The notes under the pieces are model-generated. The model saw only the letters and a program-made list of their open reading frames with translations. It ran no database searches and was not told where the DNA came from. Below, piece by piece: positions 41,222-50,353 of a stretch of 64,000 nt of DNA (the first letter of the stretch is position 1; each line of letters begins with the position of its first letter). Position numbers and translations under genes: made by a program. Location: contig NZ_LGHP01000001.1 in the NCBI RefSeq assembly GCF_001280845.1, positions 4,940,665-5,004,664 of the forward strand. Reading direction: 5' to 3'. The DNA is from Bacillus sp. FJAT-28004 (lineage in GTDB: Bacteria > Bacillota > Bacilli > Paenibacillales > Paenibacillaceae).

Positions 41222-42856
41222 ATGGCTAAGGAAATTAAATTTAGCGAAGACGCTCGTCGCGCAATGCTGCGCGGTGTTGATGCACTTGCAAACGCGGTTA
41301 AAGTAACACTAGGTCCAAAAGGCCGCAACGTGGTACTTGAGAAAAAATTCGGAAGCCCGCTTATCACGAATGATGGTGTATCCATTGCAAAAGAAATCGA
41401 GCTTGAGGATGCTTTTGAAAACATGGGCGCTCAACTCGTTAAAGAAGTAGCAACAAAAACAAATGACGTTGCAGGTGACGGTACAACTACGGCTACTGTT
41501 CTAGCTCAAGCGATGATTCGCGAAGGCTTGAAAAACGTTACAGCTGGCGCTAACCCAATGGTTATCCGCAAAGGTATCGAGAAAGCTGTTAAAGCTGCTG
41601 TTGAAGAGCTTAAAGCTATCTCGAAACCAATCGAAGGCAAACAATCGATCGCACAAGTTGCTTCGATTTCATCTGCTGACGAAGAAGTGGGCCAACTTAT
41701 TGCTGAAGCTATGGAAAAAGTCGGCAACGACGGCGTTATCACTGTAGAAGAGTCGAAAGGCTTTGTTACAGAGCTTGAAGTAGTTGAAGGTATGCAATTT
41801 GACCGTGGTTATGTATCTCCATACATGATTACTGACACTGATAAGATGGAAGCTGTCCTAGACAACCCTTACATCCTTATCACTGACAAAAAAATTACGA
41901 GCATTCAAGAGATCCTTCCGGTTCTTGAGAAAGTCGTTCAATCCGGCAAGCAATTGCTAATCATTGCTGAAGACGTAGAAGGCGAAGCTCAAGCTACTCT
42001 AGTAGTGAACAAACTTCGTGGAACATTTACTTGTGTAGCTGTTAAAGCTCCAGGTTTCGGTGACCGTCGTAAAGCTATGCTTCAAGATATCGCTGCTCTA
42101 ACAGGCGGCCAAGTGATTACAGAAGAACTAGGCCTTGAGCTCAAATCGACTGGCGTTGAATCACTAGGTTCTGCTCGTCAGATCCGCATTACTAAAGAAA
42201 CTACAATCATCGTTGACGGCAGCGGCAACTCCGCTGACATCGTTGCTCGCGTGAACCAAATCCGCGCTCAACTGGAAGAAACAACTTCCGACTTTGACCG
42301 TGAGAAGCTTCAAGAGCGTCTTGCAAAATTGTCTGGCGGCGTTGCAGTTATCAAAGTTGGCGCAGCTACAGAAACAGAATTGAAAGAGCGTAAACTACGC
42401 ATCGAAGATGCCCTCAACTCCACTCGTGCAGCGGTTGAAGAAGGTATCGTATCTGGTGGTGGTACAGCTCTAATTAACGTATACAATGCAGTTGCAGCTG
42501 TTAAAGCTATCGGCGACGAGCAAACAGGCGTTAACATCGTTCTTCGTTCCCTTGAAGAGCCGCTTCGCACAATCGCTGCGAACGCTGGTCAAGAAGGTTC
42601 GGTTATCGTTGAGCGTCTGAAACACGAAAAAATCGGTATCGGCTACAACGCTGCTACTGGTGAATGGGTAAACATGTTCGAAGCGGGTATCGTAGATCCT
42701 GCTAAAGTAACACGTTCTGCTCTTCAAAACGCAGCTTCTGTTGCAGCTATGTTCTTGACTACTGAAGCAGTTGTTGCTGACAAACCAGAACCTAAGGGTG
42801 CTGGCGCTGGCATGCCTGATATGGGCGGCATGGGTGGAATGGGCGGCATGATGTAA
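41222..42856 (+). CDS. groEL: Chaperonin GroEL
   Basis: 60-kDa ATP-driven chaperonin, 544 aa. GPKGRNVVLEKKFGSP, the nucleotide-binding GDGTTTATVLA, the apical domain and the C-terminal GGMGGMGGMM tail are present. Codon use is more biased than in neighbouring genes, as expected for a highly expressed protein. ATG 41222 follows TGGGAGG. Terminator hairpins follow. Confidence 0.98.
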   Translation: MAKEIKFSEDARRAMLRGVDALANAVKVTLGPKGRNVVLEKKFGSPLITNDGVSIAKEIELEDAFENMGAQLVKEVATKTNDVAGDGTTTATVLAQAMIREGLKNVTAGANPMVIRKGIEKAVKAAVEELKAISKPIEGKQSIAQVASISSADEEVGQLIAEAMEKVGNDGVITVEESKGFVTELEVVEGMQFDRGYVSPYMITDTDKMEAVLDNPYILITDKKITSIQEILPVLEKVVQSGKQLLIIAEDVEGEAQATLVVNKLRGTFTCVAVKAPGFGDRRKAMLQDIAALTGGQVITEELGLELKSTGVESLGSARQIRITKETTIIVDGSGNSADIVARVNQIRAQLEETTSDFDREKLQERLAKLSGGVAVIKVGAATETELKERKLRIEDALNSTRAAVEEGIVSGGGTALINVYNAVAAVKAIGDEQTGVNIVLRSLEEPLRTIAANAGQEGSVIVERLKHEKIGIGYNAATGEWVNMFEAGIVDPAKVTRSALQNAASVAAMFLTTEAVVADKPEPKGAGAGMPDMGGMGGMGGMM

Positions 42857-42930
42857 TAAGGGGGATAAACCCTTATGCATCAAGGGTTTCCTTGAGAGGA
42901 AACACCGTTTGACCACATGGTACAAAAATA

Positions 42931-42980
42931 AGAGACCTTTCAAGAGTTCATTGAACTTTTGGGAGGTCTCTCATTGTTTT
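42931..42980 (+). terminator. Terminator of groESL
   Basis: AGAGACCT/AGGTCTCT outer arms with an AGTTCA/TGAACT inner stem, followed by CATTGTTTTT. Confidence 0.8.
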
Positions 42981-43032
42981 TATAATCAAGTTATCGGAAC
43001 TGGGGTTCTATTTAGAATAAAACGATAATTCA

Positions 43033-43067
43033 TTAAAAAGACTTGCTTTAATAGCAAGTCTTTTTAA
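43033..43067. terminator. Bidirectional terminator
   Basis: TTAAAAAGACTTGCT (43033-43047) and AGCAAGTCTTTTTAA (43053-43067), perfect 15-bp arms with T-runs on both strands. It ends the minus-strand dus gene and backs up groESL. Confidence 0.9.
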
Positions 43068-43088
43068 TCATGCACAGGTGGGTATACC

Positions 43089-44066
43089 TCATTCTAATTC
43101 TTGGTCTAAAAAAGGTTTTACTAAACGACGGACTTCATCTGTTGACGTGGTATCCATTAATTGGTTTCTTAGTTCGCCTGCGCCTCTAAACCCACGAACA
43201 TAGATTTTGAAAAAGCGAAGAAGTGGTTTAAATGGACGTGGTTCGTTTTCTTTTGAATATTTATCGTGAAGATCCAACTGTAAAAGTAGTAAATTGAGAA
43301 AATCCTTCGCGCTATGTTCTTTAGGTTCTTTTTCAAAAGCAAATGGATTGGTGAAAATGCCGCGGCCAATCATCACACCATCAACGCCGTATTGTTCTAC
43401 TAATTTTAATCCTGTTGCGCGGTCAGGAATATCTCCATTAATAGTTAACAACGTATTTGGAGCAATTTCATCGCGTAATTTTTTTATTTCAGGGATTAGT
43501 TCCCAGTGTGCCTCTACTTTACTCATCTCTTTTTTTGTACGAAGGTGAATGGAAAGATTCGCAATATCTTGTTTCAATATATGCCCTAACCAATCGCGCC
43601 ACTCGTCAATATCATGGTAACCTAATCTTGTTTTAACACTAACCGGCAAACCACCTGCTTTTGCTGCTTGAATAATTTGTGCTGCAACTTCAGGGTGTTG
43701 TATTAATCCAGAACCCTTTCCATTGGATGCGACGTTTTGGACTGGGCATCCCATGTTTAAATCGATACCACGAAAGCCTAGTTTTTTCATATCAATACTC
43801 ATCTGTTCAAAAAATGCAGGCTTATTGCCCCAAATATGAGCGACGATCGGTTGCTCATCTTCTGTGAACGTTAACCGACCACGAGTACTGGCTCTTCCTG
43901 CAGGGTTACAATAACTATCTGTACTTGTGAATTCTGTGAAAAATACGTCGGGTTTTGCAGCTGTACTAACGACGTGACGAAATACAACATCTGTGACATC
44001 TTCCATTGGTGCTAATATAAAAAACGGCTTTGGTAAATCAAGCCAAAAATTTTGTTCGTTACTCAT
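43089..44066 (-). CDS. tRNA-dihydrouridine synthase family protein
   Basis: FMN enzyme that reduces uridines in tRNA. FILAPMEDVTDVVFR starts the TIM barrel, DLNMGCPVQNVASNGKGSGL holds the catalytic Cys, SVKTRLGY and SIHLRTKKEM the phosphate/RNA contacts, and GVMIGRGIFTNPFAF the FMN site. 325 aa. ATG 44066 follows AGGAGGAAGTAAT. The base composition is clearly more AT-rich than groEL upstream, which may indicate transfer or just lower codon bias. It stands between two terminators as a single gene. Confidence 0.93.
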   Translation of the reverse strand: MSNEQNFWLDLPKPFFILAPMEDVTDVVFRHVVSTAAKPDVFFTEFTSTDSYCNPAGRASTRGRLTFTEDEQPIVAHIWGNKPAFFEQMSIDMKKLGFRGIDLNMGCPVQNVASNGKGSGLIQHPEVAAQIIQAAKAGGLPVSVKTRLGYHDIDEWRDWLGHILKQDIANLSIHLRTKKEMSKVEAHWELIPEIKKLRDEIAPNTLLTINGDIPDRATGLKLVEQYGVDGVMIGRGIFTNPFAFEKEPKEHSAKDFLNLLLLQLDLHDKYSKENEPRPFKPLLRFFKIYVRGFRGAGELRNQLMDTTSTDEVRRLVKPFLDQELE

Positions 44067-44185
44067 ATTACTTCCTCCTGTTGCAACATATAAAAACGAG
44101 ATAAGCTATAGCGAAGTCCTTTACCCAACATACATAGTATCATTTTTTTTCGTTTGATGCACAGAATCAATTGTGTATTCATTGA

Positions 44186-44225
44186 CAAAAATAAAGCCAA
44201 AGATAGAACTGTCGTTCTATCTTTG
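44186..44225 (-). terminator. Terminator of the FadR-type gene
   Basis: CAAAGATAGAAC (44198-44209) and GTTCTATCTTTG (44214-44225); on the minus strand this is followed by GCTTTATTTTTG. Confidence 0.85.
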
Positions 44226-44243
44226 ACTCTACATTGAACAGAA

Positions 44244-44960
44244 TTAATCTTGAATAGCTCCACGTTTCAGTACATTCTCGACTTTATGTAAATGAGCTTG
44301 AATTAACTGGCTGGCAAGCTCGCTGTTTTGAGCTAATATTGCATCATATATGGATTGATGCTCTTTTAAGAGAAGTGTGGAAGAGGACTTGTCTTCGAAA
44401 AACCACAGCTGACGAGTTTTCCCCATAGTTTCGGTTAGCTTACTAGTAAGTGAACTCATTAAAGTATTAAGCAGTTTATTATGTGAGGCAGCTGCTATAG
44501 CTAGATGAAATTCGATATCCGCATGTTCACTCATTTGCGTATTATTCATTTCCAATGCTTGCTCCATTTGTTTAATAATTTGCTTTAACTTCTCGAGATC
44601 CTTATCATTTCGACGCTCGGCAGCGAATGCAGCACTGCCGCTTTCAAGCCAAATACGAACTTCCAGTATCTCTTTTACATTTTCCGATTCCTCGAATGGA
44701 TCACGTGAGTTACTTTGCGAGGTAGGCAATACTTTATTGATAAAGGTACCTCCGCCATGCTTTACATCTATCCAGCCTGTAGCCTTTAATGCGCTCAATG
44801 CTTCACGAATGGTGGAGCGACCTACTCCAAAGGCGGTACTCAAATCAACTACGGACGGTAGTTTTTGACCAGGTTGTAAGAGACCTTCCTCAATTTGTGA
44901 AAGAATGGCTCTTCGTACAAGCTCATGTCCTTTTTCAGTTTCTACCTTTATCGGTTGCAT
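44244..44960 (-). CDS. GntR/FadR-family regulator of the glycolate/lactate oxidase genes
   Basis: Winged-helix N-terminus (LPSVVDLSTAFGVGRSTIREALSALKATGWIDVKHGGGTFI, about residues 30-70) and the helical FCD ligand domain (about 90-230), which binds small organic acids through a metal in this family (ADIEFHLAIAAASHN carries the expected His). ATG 44960 has GGGAGG upstream; a longer in-frame reading starts at 44987. It is divergent from glcD over a 116-bp spacer and most likely represses glcDF until glycolate or lactate is present (LldR/GlcC-like). Confidence 0.88.
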   Translation of the reverse strand: MQPIKVETEKGHELVRRAILSQIEEGLLQPGQKLPSVVDLSTAFGVGRSTIREALSALKATGWIDVKHGGGTFINKVLPTSQSNSRDPFEESENVKEILEVRIWLESGSAAFAAERRNDKDLEKLKQIIKQMEQALEMNNTQMSEHADIEFHLAIAAASHNKLLNTLMSSLTSKLTETMGKTRQLWFFEDKSSSTLLLKEHQSIYDAILAQNSELASQLIQAHLHKVENVLKRGAIQD

Positions 44961-45076
44961 AAAGCTTTTAACCTCCCGAAAATACAACTCTAGACAATAC
45001 TGTACAACTTTATTACACTATAATCAACATAAAGTCATCAGATGACCTGCTCAATTTCACTAAGGAGGAATCGTTC

Positions 45077-46492
45077 ATGTTGAATGAAGCTGTAGTTAGA
45101 CAATTACGAGAGATTGTAGGAGAAAAATTTTTTCGGACAGATCAGGAGGCATTAATCACACATTCCTATGATGGAACGCCGATGTTACAGGCTTTGCCTG
45201 ATGCAGTTATTTATCCAGAATCAACAGAGCAAGTTTCAGAAATTATGAAAATAGCTAACAGCAATCTTATTCCGATTGTAACAAGAGGCTCGGGTTCGAA
45301 TCTTTGCGGTGGTACAGTACCATTGCAAGGCGGGATTGTGATGGTTATGCATCGCATGAATAAAATAATTGAAGTGGATATGGAAAACTTAACGGCTATT
45401 GTCCAGCCTGGTGTAATTACTGGTCAATTTATTACCCATGTTGAAGGGCTAGGACTATTCTATCCACCAGATCCAAGCAGTATGAAAATTTCTACAATAG
45501 GCGGCAATATCGCTGAATGCTCAGGTGGTCTAAGAGGCTTAAAGTACGGAACTACAAAAGATTATGTACTTGGCTTAACTGCTGTGCTGGCAAATGGCTC
45601 AATCATCCGTACTGGTGGAAAATTGACTAAAGATGTCGCTGGGTATGATTTGACGAAATTATTAGTAGGCTCAGAAGGAACACTTGCCGTCATTACAGAG
45701 GCGATTCTTAAGCTTATTCCACAGCCAAAAACAAAGAAAACGATGGTTGCGATGTATAAGGATATTTATGGTGCAGCACGTACGGTATCTAAAATTATTA
45801 AAAATCAAATGATTCCAGCAACATTAGAAATATTGGATAATCCAACCATTCGGGTTGTTGATGATTTCGCGAAAATCGGCTTGCCACTAGATATGGCCGC
45901 GATCCTCATTATTGAGCAGGATGGTGAACCAGAAATGGTTGAACGTGATATTGAAAAAATACAGCTTATTTGCAAGGAAGAGCAGGCGGATCGAATTGAT
46001 GTTGCAGCGGATCGTGAAGAAGCAGAAAAGCTGCTGACAGCTAGACGCAGCGCATTTACCGCACTCGCTCGCCTTCGCCCGACGACGATACTTGAGGATG
46101 CTACTGTACCTCGCTCTAAAATTGCGGAAATGATATTGCGTACAAATGCAATCGCCCAAAAATACAATGTGAATATAGCGACCTTTGGGCATGCCGGTGA
46201 TGGAAATCTGCATCCAACTGCAACGACTGACGCGCGTGACCACGAAGAAGTACATCGTGTGGAGGAGGCATTTGCAGAAATTTTTGAAGCTGCAATCGAA
46301 CTCGGAGGCACGATTACTGGCGAGCATGGGGTCGGTGTTGTGAAAGCTCCTTATTTGGAATGGAAGGTTGGAGAAGCGGGTATTGAAGTTATGAAAGGAA
46401 TCAAAGGCGCTTTCGATCCATTGAATATTTTGAATCCAAGTAAGATTTTTGCTAAGGAAACGAAGAAGAGGGTGGTGGTGCAGCATGGCTAG
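45077..46492 (+). CDS. glcD: FAD-binding oxidase subunit GlcD-type
   Basis: FAD-linked 2-hydroxyacid dehydrogenase, 471 aa. The PCMH/VAO FAD domain spans about residues 35-215 (PIVTRGSGSNLCGGTVPLQGG, FYPPDPSSMKISTIGGNIAECSGGLRGLKYG, KDVAGYDLTKLLVGSEGTLAVITEA). The FAD-oxidase C domain has ATFGHAGDGNLHPT and GTITGEHGVGVVK. With GlcF it forms a membrane-associated glycolate or D-lactate oxidase feeding electrons to the chain. ATG 45077 follows AAGGAGG. It overlaps glcF by eight bases. The substrate is not decided by sequence. Confidence 0.92.
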   Translation: MLNEAVVRQLREIVGEKFFRTDQEALITHSYDGTPMLQALPDAVIYPESTEQVSEIMKIANSNLIPIVTRGSGSNLCGGTVPLQGGIVMVMHRMNKIIEVDMENLTAIVQPGVITGQFITHVEGLGLFYPPDPSSMKISTIGGNIAECSGGLRGLKYGTTKDYVLGLTAVLANGSIIRTGGKLTKDVAGYDLTKLLVGSEGTLAVITEAILKLIPQPKTKKTMVAMYKDIYGAARTVSKIIKNQMIPATLEILDNPTIRVVDDFAKIGLPLDMAAILIIEQDGEPEMVERDIEKIQLICKEEQADRIDVAADREEAEKLLTARRSAFTALARLRPTTILEDATVPRSKIAEMILRTNAIAQKYNVNIATFGHAGDGNLHPTATTDARDHEEVHRVEEAFAEIFEAAIELGGTITGEHGVGVVKAPYLEWKVGEAGIEVMKGIKGAFDPLNILNPSKIFAKETKKRVVVQHG

Positions 46493-47846
46493 TGCTATAG
46501 GAAAACCGGTAATCGAGCATGCTAATCCTCTAGCTCGAACTTTATTAGAGAAGCTTGACTATGATCAGTTAACAAATTGTATGCGATGCGGCTTCTGCTT
46601 GCCTGCTTGTCCGACATTCCATGAAACAGGTATGGAACCTGCTTCTCCTCGTGGACGCATTGCGATGATGAAGGCAGCTGTAGATGGACTAATGGTTCCA
46701 GATCAGCAGTTCCAAGATCAAATGAACTTGTGCTTAGGCTGTCGTGCTTGTGAACCAGCTTGTCCGGCAGATGTGAAGTATGGTCAATTAATTGAACAGA
46801 CGAAAGAAGCGATCGAGGAGCACGCAACTCATTCATTGCCTATTAAAGTTATTCGTAAGACGGTATTCAAAAATTTATTTCCGAAGCGTGGCAGCTTGAA
46901 GCTGCTTGGAGGTTCGCTTGCGGTCTATCAAAAATCCGGCTTGCAAAAAGTAGTGCAATCAACAGGTGTAATGAAGCTGTTTCCTAAGCAATTATCTGAG
47001 ATGGAAGCTATTTTGCCATCCGCCAGTTCTAAGGGTGTAGTTGAGCGTCTCGGTACTTATTATCCAGCAAAGGGTGAAGCAATCGCCAAAGTTGCGATGT
47101 TCCGCGGTTGTATCATGGATGTTATGTTCGCAGATACGAATGTGAATACAGTTGAGCTGCTTTCTGCTGCGGGCTTTGACGTATACATTCCTGAAAGTCA
47201 GGTATGCTGTGGTGCGCTGCATGCTCATAGTGGAGAAATGAACGACGCTAGAGAACTGGCAGCTGTGAATATCGATATATTCAAACAGCTCGATGTCGAA
47301 TACATTGTATCAAATGCAGGCGGTTGTGGTGCGCTGCTCGTTGAATATGACCATCTTATGCAGGATAATAAAAAGTACAGTGAGTCAGCAAAATGGTTTG
47401 CTTCAAGAGTAATCGATATCAGCACATTGATTGTAGAAAAGGGACGTGTACCGAAATTTGCACAAAAAGAAAGTTCTCCACATGGCGAGAAAATGAAAGT
47501 GACGTATCAGGATTCTTGTCATCTGCGCAATGTGATGAAAGGCTCGAGCGCTCCACGTAAATTAATGAAGGAAATAGTTAACGCTGAATATGTTGAAATG
47601 GCCCAATCTGATCGCTGCTGCGGCTCTGCTGGCATATACAATGTCGTACAGCCTGAGATGGCAGGTTCCATCCTTGAGCACAAAATGGAGCATGCGAACA
47701 ACACACAAGCAAGCTATATGCTAACGAGTAATCCAGGCTGTCTGCTTCAAATGAAGCTTGGAATTGAAAAGTATAAGCCTGATCAGACGATGAAGGCGAT
47801 GCACATCGTTGATTTTTTGCATGATCGGATGATTTTATCAGAGTAA
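46485..47846 (+). CDS. glcF: Iron-sulfur oxidoreductase subunit GlcF-type
   Basis: Electron-transfer partner of GlcD. Two 4Fe-4S motifs, CMRCGFCLPACP and CLGCRACEPACP, lie in the first 110 residues. Two CCG domains follow, with CCGALHAHSG and CCGSAGIYN cores and a paired SNAGGCGALL and TSNPGCLLQM. 453 aa from ATG 46485, which overlaps the glcD stop and has GGGTGG upstream; an in-frame ATG 46449 lies inside glcD and gives an odd basic start, so I do not use it. Confidence 0.92.
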   Translation: MASAIGKPVIEHANPLARTLLEKLDYDQLTNCMRCGFCLPACPTFHETGMEPASPRGRIAMMKAAVDGLMVPDQQFQDQMNLCLGCRACEPACPADVKYGQLIEQTKEAIEEHATHSLPIKVIRKTVFKNLFPKRGSLKLLGGSLAVYQKSGLQKVVQSTGVMKLFPKQLSEMEAILPSASSKGVVERLGTYYPAKGEAIAKVAMFRGCIMDVMFADTNVNTVELLSAAGFDVYIPESQVCCGALHAHSGEMNDARELAAVNIDIFKQLDVEYIVSNAGGCGALLVEYDHLMQDNKKYSESAKWFASRVIDISTLIVEKGRVPKFAQKESSPHGEKMKVTYQDSCHLRNVMKGSSAPRKLMKEIVNAEYVEMAQSDRCCGSAGIYNVVQPEMAGSILEHKMEHANNTQASYMLTSNPGCLLQMKLGIEKYKPDQTMKAMHIVDFLHDRMILSE

Positions 47847-47954
47847 TAAATATTAATTTTAAGTTTGCCAAAATGTATTTTGCTATTGAATTAGGTTGTC
47901 TAAATTGTTTATGATAATATTTAAGGTGTTAATTAAATCTTGAGTAGGTAGATT

Positions 47955-48818
47955 ATGAGTTTAAATGACAACATATTAATTAAGATTCGTGAAATGAGAG
48001 AAAGTTTTACTCCAGTTGAACGATTGGTTGGAGATTACATTTTAGAAAATAAAGAAGAAATCCCTCATTTATCGATTAAGGAATTGGCTCAATCGAGTAA
48101 AACAAGTGATGCATCTGTCCTTCGTTTCTGTAAGACGATGGGTTACAGCGGGTACCGCAATTTTATTGTGAGTATCTCAGCTTCTTTGGGTTCTCGTGAT
48201 GAGGATCCAAAGGCTCAATATACAGATATTCAGCCGGGCGATGATCTCTCGACAATTATTTCAAATATTTCATTGAATAATTGCAAGTCCATTGAGGACA
48301 CGCTTAGTGTCATTGACCGAAAAGAAATTGCAAGAGCTGTAGAATTACTATGTCATAGTAAGCGAATTGTTTTCTTTGGAATAGGTGCCTCAGGAATAGT
48401 TTGTATGGACGGGGAACAGAAGTTCTCACGAATTAATAAGATGTGCCATGCCTATACGGATGGTCATAGTCAGCTCACAGCAGCAACGTTACTTGAGAAA
48501 GATGATGTTGCCATTTTCATTTCTAACTCTGGAGCAACTAGTGATATTATTGATGCACTGATCATTGCTCAAAAGAACAAAGCGAAATGTATTGCGATTA
48601 CGAAGTACAATAAAAGTGAGCTTGCAGTGCGAGCGGATATTGTTCTTAGTATATCTACACCTGAAATAACAATTCGCAGCGGTGCTATGGGCTCGCGTAT
48701 TGCTATGCTTACGATCATCGACATCTTATTTGCTGGTGTCGCAAGTGCAGAATATGAGGAAGTAAAAACCTACTTAACAAAAACACATAATATATTGAAG
48801 AAAAAACTTAGATATTAG
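47955..48818 (+). CDS. murR: MurR/RpiR-family regulator
   Basis: N-terminal HTH_6 (about residues 1-75, LVGDYILENKEEIPHLSIKELA ... SKTSDASVLRFCKTMGYSGYRNF split over helices) and a C-terminal SIS sugar-phosphate domain (about 125-265, RIVFFGIGASGIVCMDGEQKF and VAIFISNSGATSDIIDAL). It most likely senses MurNAc-6-phosphate or a related ester and controls the murQ operon 0.55 kb downstream, where matching palindromes are present. ATG 47955 follows TGAGTAGGT, a modest ribosome site. It has its own terminator. Confidence 0.88.
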   Translation: MSLNDNILIKIREMRESFTPVERLVGDYILENKEEIPHLSIKELAQSSKTSDASVLRFCKTMGYSGYRNFIVSISASLGSRDEDPKAQYTDIQPGDDLSTIISNISLNNCKSIEDTLSVIDRKEIARAVELLCHSKRIVFFGIGASGIVCMDGEQKFSRINKMCHAYTDGHSQLTAATLLEKDDVAIFISNSGATSDIIDALIIAQKNKAKCIAITKYNKSELAVRADIVLSISTPEITIRSGAMGSRIAMLTIIDILFAGVASAEYEEVKTYLTKTHNILKKKLRY

Positions 48819-48840
48819 GTTCTGCTGGAATGAATTTGGA

Positions 48841-48872
48841 AGAAAGCATTGATCATTGATCAATGCTTTCTT
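48841..48872 (+). terminator. Terminator of murR
   Basis: AGAAAGCATTGATC and GATCAATGCTTTCT around ATT, followed by TTG. It isolates murR from murQ. Confidence 0.8.
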
Positions 48873-49151
48873 TGTGTATTTAATGTACTTTTTCAATACC
48901 TAACATAATGCTCACTCATTAAATGTTAGATTATCTACATAATGAATGCGTTTAATCAAACCCCTATAATGATTAGTTTAATTCGACAATTGAAAGCTTA
49001 GTACACTATTTTAATGTAGAAAATGAATGAAAATTGTAGGCAAAACGTCTACTGGTTGATCAGTGATTGTGAAATTTCATGCTTCATTTGGATCGGGAAT
49101 CAGCATATAAGACGTCGACTTCTTTTTTAAGGAATGCTGTAACGGTAGTAC

Positions 49152-49272
49152 TGTAAGCGTTTAATAAAAATTAAAAAAGTACCTTGTAAGCGGTTTGTAA
49201 ATGTGATATAAAGAATGTATAGAGTTTGAAATAAAAAAACAGAATATTATTTCGTAATGAAATAATATTTCA
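49152..49272 (+). promoter_or_regulatory. Control region of the murQ operon: cre-like sites, promoter, MurR-like palindromes
   Basis: Two cre-like sequences, TGTAAGCGTTTAAT (49152-49165) and TGTAAGCGGTTTGT (49185-49198), each fit 12 of 14 consensus positions. TTGTAA (49195-49200), 17 bp, TATAGA (49218-49223) is the likely promoter. Downstream lie overlapping palindromes AATATTATTTC/GAAATAATATT (49243-49269) and TGAAATAATATTTCA (49258-49272), of the type bound by RpiR-family proteins. The rest of the 545-bp gap holds only the murR terminator. Confidence 0.65.
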
Positions 49273-49388
49273 AAATCTATTGACGGATTGAGGGTGGTGT
49301 ATTAATATAAAAAAATAATTCATGTTAACTAACTTCACTCATCTCGTAAATTATATGTGAAATTTTGCTAACAAGACGGAGGATGACT

Positions 49389-50294
49389 ATGAATGACTAC
49401 CTTTCGGGATTAACAACAGAGGCTGTGAATCCAGACACATTAATGATTGATGAATGTACGACGGAACAAATGGTCCAGTTAATGAATCAACAAGATGCTC
49501 TGGTCTCTGCAGCTATAGCTGCGGAAATTCCGCAGATTGCAAAGGCGGTAGATGTTCTACATCATAGGTTGTCTAATGGTGGAAGAATGTTTTATATAGG
49601 AGCTGGCACATCAGGAAGATTAGGTGTTTTGGATGCTTCAGAATGTCCTCCTACCTTTGGTACAGATCCTTCCTTAGTACAGGGCTATATCGCTGGTGGT
49701 GATATTGCTTTGCGTCGTGCGGTTGAAGGCTGTGAAGACGATGTTGATGAAGGGATCGCATTAATCGAAAGCATTGGTGTAACAAACAAAGATGTGCTTA
49801 TTGGGATTTCGGCAAGCGGCAGTGCAAACTATGTTATTGCAGCTTTAACGAAAGCGAAGGAGCTTGGAGCAGCCACTATCGGTGTTTGTAACAACAAAGG
49901 CTCAAAGTTTGAACCCATTGTAGATGTTTGTATTTCACCTGTTGTAGGGCCGGAGGTCATTAGCGGCTCGACTCGATTAAAGGCAGGAACTGCTCAAAAG
50001 CTGGTGCTTAATATGCTGACAACATGCACAATGGTCAAGTTAGGGAAAACGTATAACAACTTAATGGTTGATCTAAAGGCAAGTAATTTTAAGCTGGTAG
50101 ATCGCTCAGTCCGTATTATTATGAATACGACTGGTGTAGACACATCAACCGCCGCAGAAACACTTGAAAAAGCATCTATGAATTGTAAGCTAGCAATAAT
50201 GATGATTAAAACGGGGTTGGATGCAAAGGAAGCAGAACAAGCACTTAACGCAAATGGAGGACGGTTGAAACAAGCAATCTCATCATTGGCTTAG
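49389..50294 (+). CDS. murQ: N-acetylmuramic acid 6-phosphate etherase
   Basis: Cleaves the lactyl ether of MurNAc-6-P to GlcNAc-6-P and D-lactate. SIS-fold motifs: RMFYIGAGTSGRLGVLDASECPPTFG, the conserved GCEDDVDEG, GISASGSANYVIAAL, and GPEVISGSTRLKAGTAQKLVLNMLTT. 301 aa. ATG 49389 lies six bases after GGAGG; upstream in-frame starts overlap or precede that site. First gene of the import and salvage operon. D-lactate released here may be a substrate for the glcDF-type oxidase encoded 2 kb upstream, which is inference. Confidence 0.96.
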   Translation: MNDYLSGLTTEAVNPDTLMIDECTTEQMVQLMNQQDALVSAAIAAEIPQIAKAVDVLHHRLSNGGRMFYIGAGTSGRLGVLDASECPPTFGTDPSLVQGYIAGGDIALRRAVEGCEDDVDEGIALIESIGVTNKDVLIGISASGSANYVIAALTKAKELGAATIGVCNNKGSKFEPIVDVCISPVVGPEVISGSTRLKAGTAQKLVLNMLTTCTMVKLGKTYNNLMVDLKASNFKLVDRSVRIIMNTTGVDTSTAAETLEKASMNCKLAIMMIKTGLDAKEAEQALNANGGRLKQAISSLA

Positions 50295-50353
50295 GTGGAA
50301 AAGAAATGGAATAACGGGATTGATGCTTTTAAAAATTGAGGAGGCTGTTATCG

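Noticed and set aside
44063..44263. Minus-strand ORF between dus and the FadR-type gene
   Set aside because: It overlaps the terminator of the upstream gene and the dus ribosome site, with no ribosome site of its own.
46449..46484. Upstream start for GlcF
   Set aside because: It would add a strongly basic RKRRRGWW segment inside glcD; ATG 46485 overlaps the glcD stop and fits the family start.
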